This document shows positions 44,023-55,266 of a stretch of 64,000 bases of DNA, in pieces. The stretch comes from Saxidomus purpurata (lineage: Eukaryota > Mollusca > Bivalvia > Venerida > Veneridae): assembly GCA_022818135.1 (NCBI GenBank), contig JAFMSR010000001.1, positions 179,479 through 243,478 of the forward strand, given 5' to 3'. The position numbers and the translations under genes are program-made. Under the pieces are notes generated by a model. That model did no database searches. It saw nothing but the letters and a program-made list of their open reading frames with translations, and was not told where the DNA came from. Each line of letters starts with the position of its first letter. Within the stretch, counting starts at the first letter, position 1.

Positions 44023-44570
44023 TTCAATGTAGGATGAATAAAAGCTTGTATCTGGTTGTAGAATTGACGAAAAAACAAAAAGTTCAGGTTTGTTTACAAT
44101 TAAAAACTTCCTAGGTCACACACCACTAAATTTCACTGTATTTATTGCAAGTCAGTAATTGTACCTGCTCAACCAGGGGAGTGTGTTTTTTTAGATACTC
44201 AGTAAGTGTAACTCTTCTCATGTAAATTGAATATTATGTTTAGAGAAAAGATGCCAAAATCCTGTCAATAAATTAGTTTCAGATTAGTTGGTGCCATGAC
44301 TACCTCCACTAAGGCAACCATTTTAAAATGTACAACATAAACAAAGACCACAAACTATGTAAGTTGTCTTGGTTCAGAGGTGTTTTCGCTATATTTGAGT
44401 TGTGCAAAATGTTCTCCGTGTTGAAGCTTGTCTGTCATTACACGGTATTCTGTATTCAGAGATGGTCTTTATACAGGTTTGACTGTAGTTATATAACTTG
44501 TAAAATCTATCAAAGATGCAAGTCAAAAATCTTGAGTAAAGGTAACTAAGACTTGCATATTTACTTTCAG

Positions 44571-44660
44571 GACTTCAGAGTTCTAATACTCGATGAAGCT
44601 GTTCTGGCACTACAGCGCCTCTACAGGAGGGATATTCTTGTATTGGAAGACGAAGAAAAT
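44571..44660 (+). CDS. Exon of a P2X7-type C-terminal domain gene
   Basis: A 90-base segment bounded by an excellent acceptor (TTTACTTTCAG) and donor (AAT|GTAAGG), phase 0, no stop. It encodes DFRVLILDEAVLALQRLYRR, then DILVLEDEEN. This resembles the part of the P2X7 receptor cytoplasmic domain that reads ...LLLLYQEPLLVLEGEAIN... in mammals, just before the cysteine- and tryptophan-rich core. In invertebrates the domain also occurs in proteins without the channel. The next exon, expected to carry the YRQ...SCC core, was not found downstream in this window. Confidence 0.65.
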
Positions 44661-45909
44661 GTAAGGAAAAACTAGGTCAAATCATAGGAAAGCCTTGTTT
44701 ATACAATACAGGTTTCATTTGTCTTTGGATCATCATGAAACTTGGTCAGTATGATTTCATTATGGAATTTAGACAGTTTGAATATGCTTCATCGGAGCTC
44801 CAAAACTAGGTTTGTTTATCATACAGGTGACATTTACAACCCAATCATTGTATGTTTTTGTGGACCACATTGGATAAAAACTAGGTCACCAAGTCAATCT
44901 CCAGGAATACCTTTCTGGTACTATGAAAGTCCCATTTCATAGCCAATACTCATATTAATTTGTCAGAAGATTTGTCTTGTCAAGATTAACTGAATGTTTG
45001 TGTTTATATTATTTAATTCAGGAACAAAGTTTGGTCAAATATGGTAACTAGAAGGTCTCGGGTAAGCGATATGGAGCCACCTTTGCCCTCTTGCTTAAAA
45101 TTCTATATGGTGTATAACTCTAAGTAGCGAAAGGAATTATTCAAACTGTAATGCGTCTTTTCTGAAAGCTATGTCAATACAATGATGCAACATATTCTGG
45201 AGATGTTTTTTATTATTTACTATTCACTATAATTGTCACACAAAACAACATGACAGCAAAGTAAATGCAAACAGTTTCTTTTGAAATATATATTAACAGC
45301 TTCATAAGTTGTAATGAAAAACTGGTAATTTTGACGAAAAAAAGCTATTTTTAGCCATAGATTATAAGATCAAATCAAAAGTACCTTGAAAATCATGTGG
45401 AGTGAAAGAGAACTGCAGGTCTTGTTTCGTCGCAAACATATTAATTAGATCCCAAATTCTGAATAATATTTCAATCCCATTTTTAAATCCGTGTTTTTCA
45501 TGAAAATATTTTGCATGTATAACTGCATTGAAGAACTGAAGTCTTGTAAAATACCTGTTTATTGCATACCTTACTATAAAAAGTCTTGATACAAAATAGA
45601 GAAAATATAAATATCTCTTCGGACGAGTCATGTTAGTCTATAACTTCATACTAGGTTTGCCAGTATCCATATTTCTATATGTGGCTACCTTAACATGTAC
45701 ATTTACTACACTCCTTCGTCATTATTTAGTGACTATAAAATTACAAATACAGAAAACGTTTCTCAACAATTGCAGACCTGTCTTCTTCCATAACATTTAA
45801 GGACTATTTACAAAGTGATCTTGCTCGGCCTATATGGAACTCAAATTGTCTATGTTGTGTCAAAAGATGTCTTAGAGACTTAAACATTATAAATGTAATA
45901 ATGAGCAGT
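44661..45909. other. No supported gene; diverged repeat at 44.68-45.10 kb
   Basis: Clauses such as ACTAGGTCAAATCATAGGAA, CATGAAACTTGGTCAGTATG and AACTAGGTCACCAAGTCAAT recur in the style of an old molluscan dispersed repeat. The minus frame 45362-45631 is unrecognised. Confidence 0.4.
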
Positions 45910-47328
45910 AAAAGGGAAATCTTGGGGCACAGACAAAAAATGCCTTCTTAATATCTATAAGGCCCTCATCTTAAGCAAAATTAACTATGGCAGCATTGTA
46001 TATGCCTCCGCTAAAGAATCTCAACTACAAAAAGTTCAAAGATTACAAAACAGGACACTAAAAACCATTATAGGATGTCCGAGGCACACCCCCACCCTCC
46101 CTCTACATACCGAGACCGCCATGATTCCACTGCCTCTGCAGAGAGAACTTCAAGCATTAAAATACTGGGCCAGAAGCTCCAGACTTGGCCCAAATTTACC
46201 AATTAATTATGAAATATGTGACCACCCTGCATATTTGAATAGAAACCTAAAGAAACCTTACTCACAAAACATTAGGACATTAATAACAGAATACGGCCTA
46301 AGTGAAACCCAAATACAAGAACCTTGCTACGAACAACTTATCACTATTGAAATGCCTGAGATTAACTTAGATTAAGTTGGCAAAATTAACAAAGCAGAAG
46401 ATAATGAAAGAAACAAAATTATTGCAAATTTAAAATTATTCAGCACTTTAGAGACTTTACTCAAATTCATACAGATGACAGTAAAGACCTGTCCAAACAA
46501 ATAGCAGGAGCGGGTATAGTAGTTATAGCAGACGACGGTACAATTTTACATAACAAATGTCTGAAGCTTAACCATCAAACTTCTATATTTACAAGTGAGT
46601 TAGCAGCGATAGATTATGCAATAACATATTGCAAAGAAAACTATATTCCAAAAGCAGTCATTATTAGCGATAGTCTGAGTTCTCTATTAGCAATACAATC
46701 TGGTCAATCTCATAGGCAAGAAATGATTTACAGTATTTTAAAGACAGTCACAGCTATAAAACATAGAGGGGACGAAATTCAATTAATGTGGGTACCTAGT
46801 CATGTAGGCATAAACGGAAATGAACTAGCAGACGACACTGCCAAATACGGCAGCACTTCCGGTACAATGATTTCGATTAAGCTCAGCGTCCCGGAAGTCT
46901 ACAGCATCATTAAGGATGAAGTTAAGCAGAAATACTTAAAGCAATGGGAAACATATTGCTCGATAAATAACATAGAAATTAATGTGAAGCCGCCAAACAA
47001 ATTACAAACATACTATCATGACCGAAAAGTGGACACGATGTACACAAGAGTCAAACTTAAAAGTAGTTATTTGAAAGGGGACCGGTATAATGATGATCAA
47101 AGCTGCCAATATTGTAATGAAACAGAAAACTTTAGTCATTTGATGTTTCACTGATCGCAATTCTCCGATGAAAGAACAGTATTTGAAACAAAACTTCTAA
47201 AATTGAACCTAGTAGTTGTTACAGAAACAGAAAAAACTCTATTAGACCCACCAAAAGATGTAGCACAAGAAATTTGCTTGGCCGTATTCGAATTTATCAG
47301 AAATATAGGATATAATGAAAGGATATAG
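45910..47328 (+). pseudogene. LINE 3' half: RT C-terminus, RNase H and zinc knuckle
   Basis: From about 45914 the frame reads WGTDKKCLLNIYKALILSKI, NYGSIVYASAKESQ and IIGCPRHTPTLPLHTET (the thumb/C-terminal part of an RT), stopping at 46375. In another frame, RNase H follows: TDDSK (normally TDGS), FTSELAAIDYAI, ISDSLSSLLAI and WVPSHVGINGNELADDTAK, giving the D-E-D-D set. The final zinc knuckle is CQYC ... HLMFH with TGA at 47152-47154 exactly where the last cysteine should be. The frame then continues to TAG at about 47326. An RNase H downstream of RT is typical of I/Jockey-group LINEs. 5'-truncated and dead. Confidence 0.75.
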
Positions 47329-47399
47329 ATAAGTACCTGTTATACAACTGACTGCTCGGCGCACACATGAACACATACACCATATCACAAATCACAAAC

Positions 47400-47805
47400 A
47401 ACTTAATGTGTACTGCAGATTACGGACTTGTAGATCGACTGGGACCTGCATTTTACCTAAATGTAGGACTCCCACTGAATGAAATAAAGCGTAACTCGCA
47501 ACGGGGGAAGAACTGGGCTCGGACTCTGCACGGTCGTGATCTGTAGAATACATTATACCAGCCCGAAACATACACATATACAATACCATAAACAACACAT
47601 AGTAGTAAATACACAATTAGGTAGGTAGGGCAGACTGCAGGTTACGGCAGCGTAGATCAACAAGAGTCCTGCATATTACCTAAATGTGGGACTCCCAATG
47701 AACGAAATAAAGCGTAACTCGCAAGGGGGGGGGGCGAAACGGGGCTCATACTCTGTCCTGTCGGGATCTGTGGAATGTACTACAAAAGTCCGAAACGTAC
47801 ACAAT
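47400..47805. repeat. ~220 bp direct repeat in the LINE 3' flank
   Basis: CTGCAGATTACGGACTTGTA, ACCTAAATGTAGGACTCCCA, GAAATAAAGCGTAACTCGCA and CCGAAACATACAC (47413-47573) recur as CTGCAGGTTACGGCAGCGTA, ACCTAAATGTGGGACTCCCA, GAAATAAAGCGTAACTCGCA and CCGAAACGTACAC (47635-47802). The AATAAAG within each unit may be a polyadenylation signal. Confidence 0.7.
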
Positions 47806-50685
47806 TGAGATGCAATCGCAAGATATTAGGGTAAAGATAGCAAGTCTAGAAGTGGTATACTATAAAGTTATTTCGTAGAGTAGTATAATGTATTAAAGTT
47901 TCTTAGTAATACAAAACAAATTACTTACACTAAGAGACTCCTTACACACCCCAAAATACACAGGGGTGACCTGTCATATGACTATAAGTAGTTAGAATAT
48001 TTTATTATACATGTATATAAGTTTAGAATAATGAGCTTCCGGTACAGAAAGGTCAAGGACACGCAACCCCCACCTCAGGTGTCTCTTTTCGGAAAAAACA
48101 ATTTGCAAATTACTGATCTCATATACCTCTGAAAAACCAAGATAAATTAGATTTGAATGTAAAAAAATAAGACAAGGGACATCTAACACCCTAGTCCTAT
48201 ATATTAAGTACATTTTAGAAAATACCAGAACCAAAAATCATAAAACTGGAAAAATTACACATACTTCTTGGAAGGACATTTTTCAAAGAAATTTCAATTT
48301 TTTTTAGACAAAAAATCATAACATAAGCAACAAAAGAAAGAAACACTGACATTTACGACCAAGTTACGTTAAGAATACCAAAGGCCAACGGTATAACACA
48401 AAAAACGGAGCTTTATTTGATCAAAATCTACAAAAAACGCATTTTCTACTATATAACTCTATAGGAAAGCACATGTATACATTTATTTCTATAAATACAT
48501 ACCACGTGACAAGCCCGGTATATAGCTGAGCTAAACCAAAAATTGATAGTAAATTAACAAATCAAACCGCAAGTAATGAACCCAGCGGACCAATCAGAAA
48601 CGAGCTTCCTCGGAGGCCCACGGCAGAGTTATGTAAACAAAGCTATAATGCTTAGCAAAATATTGGAAAACTTAAGGTTAAAGGTCTCATGCATATAAAC
48701 ATAGAATACATTAATACAATAAATATCAGTATAACTTGACATGTGACGGAAGCTCAGTAGTTTTGGTAGTATATTAGACAGTATAGTAGAATTTATGCAC
48801 TTTACCATGTTTTCAACTTTCAGAAGTTTTTCAGTGTCTGAGTAAGAAATTTGATACCTGCATAGAAATAAATAGTGCCTGTGGCAACAAACCTTTATGA
48901 CCCATTTACAAACCCCTGATGATTACAAGAACAAACATACGAAACATTCTATTCAATCTAATCACCAGGACAGTGTCTGGAAAATCACCAGAATTAATCG
49001 CAAAATATGAATGCCTAAACAAGAAAATGCATATAAAATACATAAAAAGCAATGATTGATCCTATTATTAAGTACCACAGACATTGCAGAAAATGCATAA
49101 AAAAACTATATAATTCCAGCATGGAATCAGTAATCTACTGTCAAAAAACCAAGGATCCAACAAACCAAACGCGCACCTGTTATAAGTCCATCCGGTTCGT
49201 GCGCACTAAAAGTTGCAGTAGGTCACCCAAACCAAAAAGAAGGTCAAGTCAAGTAGTACATTCAACAATGTCAATCTTAAAAAAGCAGATCTTACTTTCT
49301 CCAATTTGGCCAATTTGGATGTTTAATATAAGATAACCACTACAATTAGGACAACCTTACTCAGACACGAAAAGCCCAACCACGTAAGACAAGGCTTTTT
49401 AAGAACTTTTCTATAAGTAATGTATTGCCTTTTATAAATAATGAATCAATACATTGTTTAATAAATTTGTTACAAGAAATATATATTTATAATCTCTCAT
49501 AAGTAAATACATAAGTAATACTACTTTTTATAAGTAAAATACTGCCACTACATTGAACTCTGTCCTTAAATTATCCCTTCTTTTTGGTTAAAGTGGCTAA
49601 ATTTTTATTAACTCTTTCTTAACTCTTTGCAAATTTTTATACTATATCAAGTCGACTACGCGAAAAATATTTTTAAAATTCCTCTCTCTCTCGGCGGCTA
49701 GTTGTTTGGCTATTAAAGGGTTTTCACATTTTCAAAATTTAAAAGTGGGTAAAATGGTTAAACTTTCATACATATATTCTATTTTATAATTTAAGTAACA
49801 TATCTTTCGGCACACTTTATTCTCTCCTTTAGACCGCTTAATTACATTTTTAACAAACAAAATGATAAGTCAGATAAAAGTAGGACAACAATTTATTAAA
49901 AAGGAGATTTTTATATTACAAAACTCAAATGCATACTTCCTATTACCAAAATTCGAAAAATAGTTAGGCCATACAAACTAGGTCAATCGCACTCACAGAT
50001 CAAAATGGTCACCGCGATTGACCTACATTTTGGCAACCAATCAAATTCAATCTTTGGCTAAAACTGGCTGGAAATTGCAGTCAGGTAAATCTTCGGCTTC
50101 AAAATTCTACTTTTCTAGGCATGACTGGAGACATGCTGGGGTGTCATCCAAAACACAAGCTAAAAAATCAGCTTTTGGACGGACCTTGACAATCTCTTTC
50201 AAATCAAATCAAATCAAATACATGTGATCCTTGGGCTTTAATATTACTGATAAAACGTATGATTATTTCAGATATTATAGATTTGAATACAATTGAGATC
50301 TTGCGTTTGTGTTATTATTTACGCCTTTTCCAAAACTGTTTTTCTAGTTAGAGACTACCAATCTAGAGGTCCCCGGTTTGAATCCCAGCCGGGGCACAGA
50401 AAATTAAAGAAACTCTTTTCAGTGTTTCCCACCCATGTAGAAAAAAACCAAGGGGTCTATTCATGAAAGAGCTAAGGTCTGGTACCCGTATTCCCTTGTA
50501 TATGTCCCTCTACAGGTTGCAATGTATATACCTTGAACAAGGATGGTACACCATAATCACATCTAACAAACAATCATTATACAACTTGATGAGGCAGGTA
50601 GATCATCACTGTAATTAAATTATATAAGAAATAGAATGATAATCAACTCTCAGACAAAGCTGATTGCTGGATTTTCTCCTTTTTA
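47806..50685. other. No supported gene; LINE/SINE tail and tRNA-like scrap near 50.2-50.4 kb
   Basis: AAATCAAATCAAATCAAAT (50199-50219) is a short tandem tail typical of a LINE or SINE 3' end, preceded by an unrecognised frame (50018-50227). CCCCGGTTTGAATCCCAGCC at about 50370 is a B-box-like tRNA T-arm without a matching 5' half. The frame 49052-49336 has no domain. Confidence 0.35.
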
Positions 50686-50689
50686 ATTT

Positions 50690-51222
50690 AAAAAAGTAGG
50701 CGGAGTTTCGGACATGGAAGTAGCTCCTTCCGACTTTTCTAATTTACTCCTGCGCACTAAATAAAATATAGAAATAGAAATAATATCAGTATAAATACAT
50801 CAGACGCATGAAAAAGTTTTGTTTACGAACCTAAATATTATTTTTGATTACGTCAAGTAAACCTTAGAATACCTTCACCTTGCTTTCATTTAAAAAAGCC
50901 AAGAAATTCAGCAGTAACAGTCATACAATGTTTTGATTCCAGGAGACAAAACAATGAATGAAAACGTTTCCGTCATCACACTGACGTCATTACTTCACGT
51001 TAAAACGTTGTACAGTTCAAATTAACGGTACGCATTTAATCGATTGTCTGCTTTGTTCTGAATCTGACGTCTTCTGCATAATGTCACAGTCAGGTATTTT
51101 TATATTTTATGTATTAGATGATTGAACTAAAATAAATTTGTATAATATGATATCTTGAATGGTTGCCCAAATAGGGGAGTGAATTCCAACAGCCACTATT
51201 TATGCTATTTTACACATTACCG
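50690..51222. mobile_element. MITE-like dispersed repeat (copy 2)
   Basis: Matches 36590-37110 from AAGTAGGCGGAGTTTCGGAC to TTTATGCTATTTTACACATT. Ends just before ACCGCCGAA. Intact relative to copy 1 but with small deletions. Confidence 0.6.
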
Positions 51223-51288
51223 CCGAACTGAAAAAAAGATCCGTAGTAGTTACGATAGTTTTCAAAAATTCGGCTTATAAGAATCGAA

Positions 51289-51452
51289 ATAATCTATGTC
51301 TTGGAGTGCTTTATCGAAATTGAAGCATTTCTCGTCGGCAATGTGCCTTCGTAATAATTTACTCGGGCTTCGCCCTCGTGAATAATTCCGCCAGGCACAT
51401 CGCCTCCGGGAAATGCTTCAATTTCGATAAAGCACTCCAAGCCATAGATTAT
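51289..51452. repeat. Long hairpin (fold-back) with GGGC-TTC-GCCC tip
   Basis: The left arm, from 51289 ATAATCTATGTCTTGGAGTG, and the right arm, ending at 51452, are inverted copies with about 90% matching over 70 bases (CTTTATCGAAATTGAAGCAT is identical in both). The centre is ACTCGGGCTTCGCCCTCGTG. The frame 51378-51593 covers the right arm only and is not a credible gene. Confidence 0.85.
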
Positions 51453-52079
51453 TTCTTAAATACAGGCGGCATTCTGGACTTGCATATACGCGATGTAAAT
51501 GAAAGAGAATCTTTGGAAAATATCCGCAAAGTTCTTTTCTTGAAGTGTTACCTTACGGACATAATAATAGAAACAAAGTGTAAATTATTATAAAAAACAA
51601 GAGACATAATAGGCGTCGGCTTTATTATTGGTGTCTCTCTGCTTAAAGTTCAAGTTTAATTTCCGGCTTAAAACAAAATAACGACTTTACTTTAGACGAT
51701 ATGACATCATCAAAGGAAACATTTCACGCCTAGATTTCATTGGATGATAAAAGAAGTATGTCACTAATAATTTACAATGATTATTCATTATCATTTATTC
51801 ATTTTTTTTAAATAATTCTACTGAGACTGCTAAATTGTTATATAGTCTTTAGTTGTTGATATTGCATAATTTGGCTCATTTAAAATTCATAACACAGATA
51901 TGATGTATTTATTTTGCTATTGATAGATCAACCCTGCCTGACAATACTGTTGAACATCGCGAAATATTGGCAGTATCTACCATCGAAGATGAACTGCATT
52001 TCAGAATATTTCAGAGAAAACATTAATGTCATTTACGAAAAAGTTGTTCCGGTTGCAATGTAAAGTAACGTATATCATT

Positions 52080-52570
52080 ACAGGTCAGTATATCCTCCTG
52101 TACATGTCCAGTTTAAATATACAAGTCTGTATTCCGATTCCGTATATACGGTAAATACGATTATATATATTTCCCGATTTCCCTACAACAATACAGGTCC
52201 GTGTATCCCCCGTATATAGTTGGAATACCATTTCCGTACATTACATATGTTTAGCATATACAAGTCCATATTCCTGGTCCTGGTACGATATCCGTATATT
52301 AAACAAATACAGACAGTAAACTGGATGTCGATTGGTATACAAAACATACTAACTTAAATATGAAACAACGTTATAACAGCAAAAAACAACTTTTTATGAT
52401 ACGACCTTATTTTCAAAGACTGATGTACGCATATGTGTGGAAAGTATACTGATTTCCCGTATACTAGATGATCCAAAGTCCGTATATTATGCAAATACAT
52501 CCCGTATACTCCCGTATATTCAAACAATACGGGCCTGTACACTCCCGTATATCCACTTTTTTTCGCAGTG
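52080..52570. repeat. CCGTATAT-rich degenerate repeat
   Basis: CCGTATA(T/C) appears at least eight times (for example 52140, 52208, 52290, 52456, 52478, 52502, 52510, 52543), in a rough clause pattern with CAAATAC or AATAC(A/G)G. Likely an old dispersed element; no coding. Confidence 0.45.
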
Positions 52571-52948
52571 TTGATTCTTATGGTATATGACATACACGTA
52601 TATTGATTCTGTTTCATTTTCATTAAAGATACGATGCAATATTATCTTATGAGACTGATTGAAAGTTTAATATACAAAGTTTTAAATCCGTAGTTCCCTT
52701 TTTAACAACTAGTTTCTTGCAAAATGGCTGTTCCTATATGAATTATAACATGTATACATCCATAAAAGGAACTGCCACGTGCTTTCTGACATTAAACTTT
52801 GAAAATGCATCTGGCAGGGATGAGGTAGCGTCTCTTTATTGTAAAATCGGCTTGTGTTGAAGGACTTCTCCGAACTAACAGGAAGACACACTGATGAATT
52901 GCTTTGAATTTAAAGGAATTTAATTTGTGGTTTAACTCATGAATTTTT

Positions 52949-54165
52949 ATGCCCCCGAAGGGTGGCATATTAAAATCACACCGTCCGTCTGTCCGTCCGT
53001 CCGTCTGTGCGTCCCCACTTACAATTTCGTGTCCGGACTGTAACTCTGTCATGCATTGAAGGATTTTAAAATAACTTGGCACAAATGTCTAGCACATCAA
53101 GACGACGTGTCGCGTGCAAGACCCACGTCCCTAGCTCAAAGGTCAAGGTCATACGAGTTTGAAGGTAATGGATTCCTATATATATGCATATATGCACACA
53201 TTCGTGTCCGGACTGTAACTTTGTCATGCATTGAAGGATTTTAAAATAACTTGGCACAAATGTCTAGCACATCAAGACGACGTGTCGCGTGCAAGACCCA
53301 CGTCCCTAGCTCAAAGGTCAAGGTCATACTTAGAGTTTGAAGGTAATGGATTCCTCTATATATGCATATATGCACACATTCGTGTCCGGACTGTAACTTT
53401 GTTATGCATTGAAGGATTTTAAAATAACTTGGCACAAATGTCAAGCACATCAAGACGACGTGTCGCGTGCAAGACCCACGTCCCTATTTTAAAGGTCAAG
53501 GTCATACTTAGAGTTTGAAGGTAATGGATTCCTATATATATACATATATGCACACATTTGTGTCCGGACTGTAACTTTGTCATGCATTGAAGGATTTTAA
53601 AATAACTTGGCACAAATGTCTCGCACATCAAGACGACGTGTCGCGTGCAAGACCCACGTCCCTAGCTCAAAGGTCAAGGTCATACTTAGAGTTTGAAGGT
53701 AATGGATTCCTCTATATATGCATATATGCACACATTCGTGTCCGGACTGTAACTTTGTCATGCATTGAAGGATTTTATAATAATTTGGCACAAATGTCTG
53801 GCACATCAAGATGACGTGTCGCGGGCAAGACCCACATCCCTACCACAAAGTCAAGGTCACACTTAGAGTTTATAGGTAATGGAATCCTGTATATGTGCAT
53901 ACATTTGTGTCCGGACTATAACTTTATCATGCTTTGAAGGATTTTAAAATAACTTGGCACAATTGTCTAGAACATCAAGCGGATGTGTCGCGTGGAAGAC
54001 CAAAGTCCCTACCTCAAAGGTCAAGGTCACACTTAGTGTTTAAAGTAATGGAAAACTGTATGCATGGTTACTCTGTTATGCATGGAAGGATTTTAAAATT
54101 ACATAGCACATTTATTGAGTCCATGGAGAGGACACAGACTGTGAGGCACCTCTTTCGGGGGCATT
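52949..54165 (+). mobile_element. ATGCCCCC-TIR element with six ~177 bp tandem units
   Basis: Starts TTTATGCCCCCGAAGGGTGG and ends CCTCTTTCGGGGGCATTCG, so ATGCCCCCGAA is inverted at the ends. After a (CCGT)n run, units start GTGTCCGGACTGTAAC at 53029, 53204, 53382, 53560, 53738 and 53907 (periods 175, 178, 178, 178, 169), with a partial seventh. The inner units are almost identical, the outer ones more diverged. All the 60-75 codon frames here are shadows of the units. Confidence 0.85.
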
Positions 54166-54776
54166 CGTCACTTGTGGGGGACAGCTCTTGTCTATATAAT
54201 ACTTTTCTTTTTTTCAAATGTAAAAAACGAAAGAAACACGCAAGAGGTATGACAATCGTTACATACCGTTATACGCGATTCTTTACCCCGAAAAGACAGA
54301 TAGATAATCTCTTGTGAGGGGTACCGAGAGACAGGCAGCTGTGCAGTTTGCCATTTAAAATAACTATCGCAATTGTCGTTTTTAAAACCCACTATACCTA
54401 TTTAAGGTATAGTGAAATCATCTTTCTAATGTCTCAGTACAGATGGTTTGCAGTTCGCACTGAACATATATAGTCAGAGTTCAGATTTTAAAACGTTTAT
54501 GGTTCCGGCGTAAAGCATCCTCATGCATCAGTGGATTGTCAAGCTCACAAACGGCATTTTTCACTACAGGAAATTGTGGGAAACAGCAATGTTTATATGA
54601 TTTATATCGTATATTCGTATACTATTTCCATTACTACCGGCTTGTTTTCTTCGACGGGAAAAGAAACCAACTACTTAGAAGCTGGGCTTAGGGTTTAGAG
54701 TGTTTAAAACGACAAATAACAGTATACGTTTTCTTTCTTTCTTTTAAATAATAACAAAATAGTTTTCGCTATAGTA
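54166..54776. other. No supported gene
   Basis: Unassigned. The frame 53934-54317 starts inside the tandem array and is not a gene. Confidence 0.4.
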
Positions 54777-54778
54777 TA

Positions 54779-55264
54779 CAGTCAAACTTGCCCATGCGAC
54801 CACGTGTATTAAGCGACCTTTGTCGTAAGCGACCGCTTTTAAATCCCCCCGAAAGTTTTCACACTGTTTTGTTATTGCATTAAGCGACTTTTGTCTAACG
54901 CGACCAGCGACCAGTATGTAGCGACTCATAATCGGTCTTTTGTTCGTATTGGCGACCTTTATGTGTAAACAGATCATTTCTATGGAAATTGACTGCTTTA
55001 AAGTTGCATTTAACGTCCCAATAGGCACGGAGGTGTCAATTTCATAAGGTAAGTGTCCATCATTATGTCCGCAGGTTGTATTTTCACTTTAGGTACTTTC
55101 ATGTTCAAACGTTTTGCTTTTTTGGAAAATTACCATGTGACATAAGTAAAACTTTTTTGGGTAACGGTTGTCGTCCCCGGTGTTGCTTTGTATTAAGAGA
55201 CCATTTTATTAAGCGACCGGTTTTGGCCTTTCCCTTGGGCGGTCTCTTAATACAAGTTTGACTG
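54779..55264. mobile_element. pogo-like MITE with TA target duplication
   Basis: CAGTCAAACTTG at 54779 is inverted at 55253-55264 (CAAGTTTGACTG), with TA on both sides (54777-54778 and 55265-55266). Subterminal AAGCGACC motifs recur through both halves. 486 bp, no transposase. Same superfamily style as the element at 1378-2293 but a different family. Confidence 0.75.
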
Positions 55265-55266
55265 TA

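Noticed and set aside
52792..53814. Repeated small ORFs (MKDFKITWHKCLAHQDDVSR type)
   Set aside because: The same frame recurs once per tandem unit and changes nothing between units beyond the DNA identity; no sign of protein-level selection.
53029..54130. CRISPR-like regular repeats
   Set aside because: Units are about 177 bp, contiguous without unique spacers, inside a TIR element in animal DNA. This is a tandem array, not a CRISPR.
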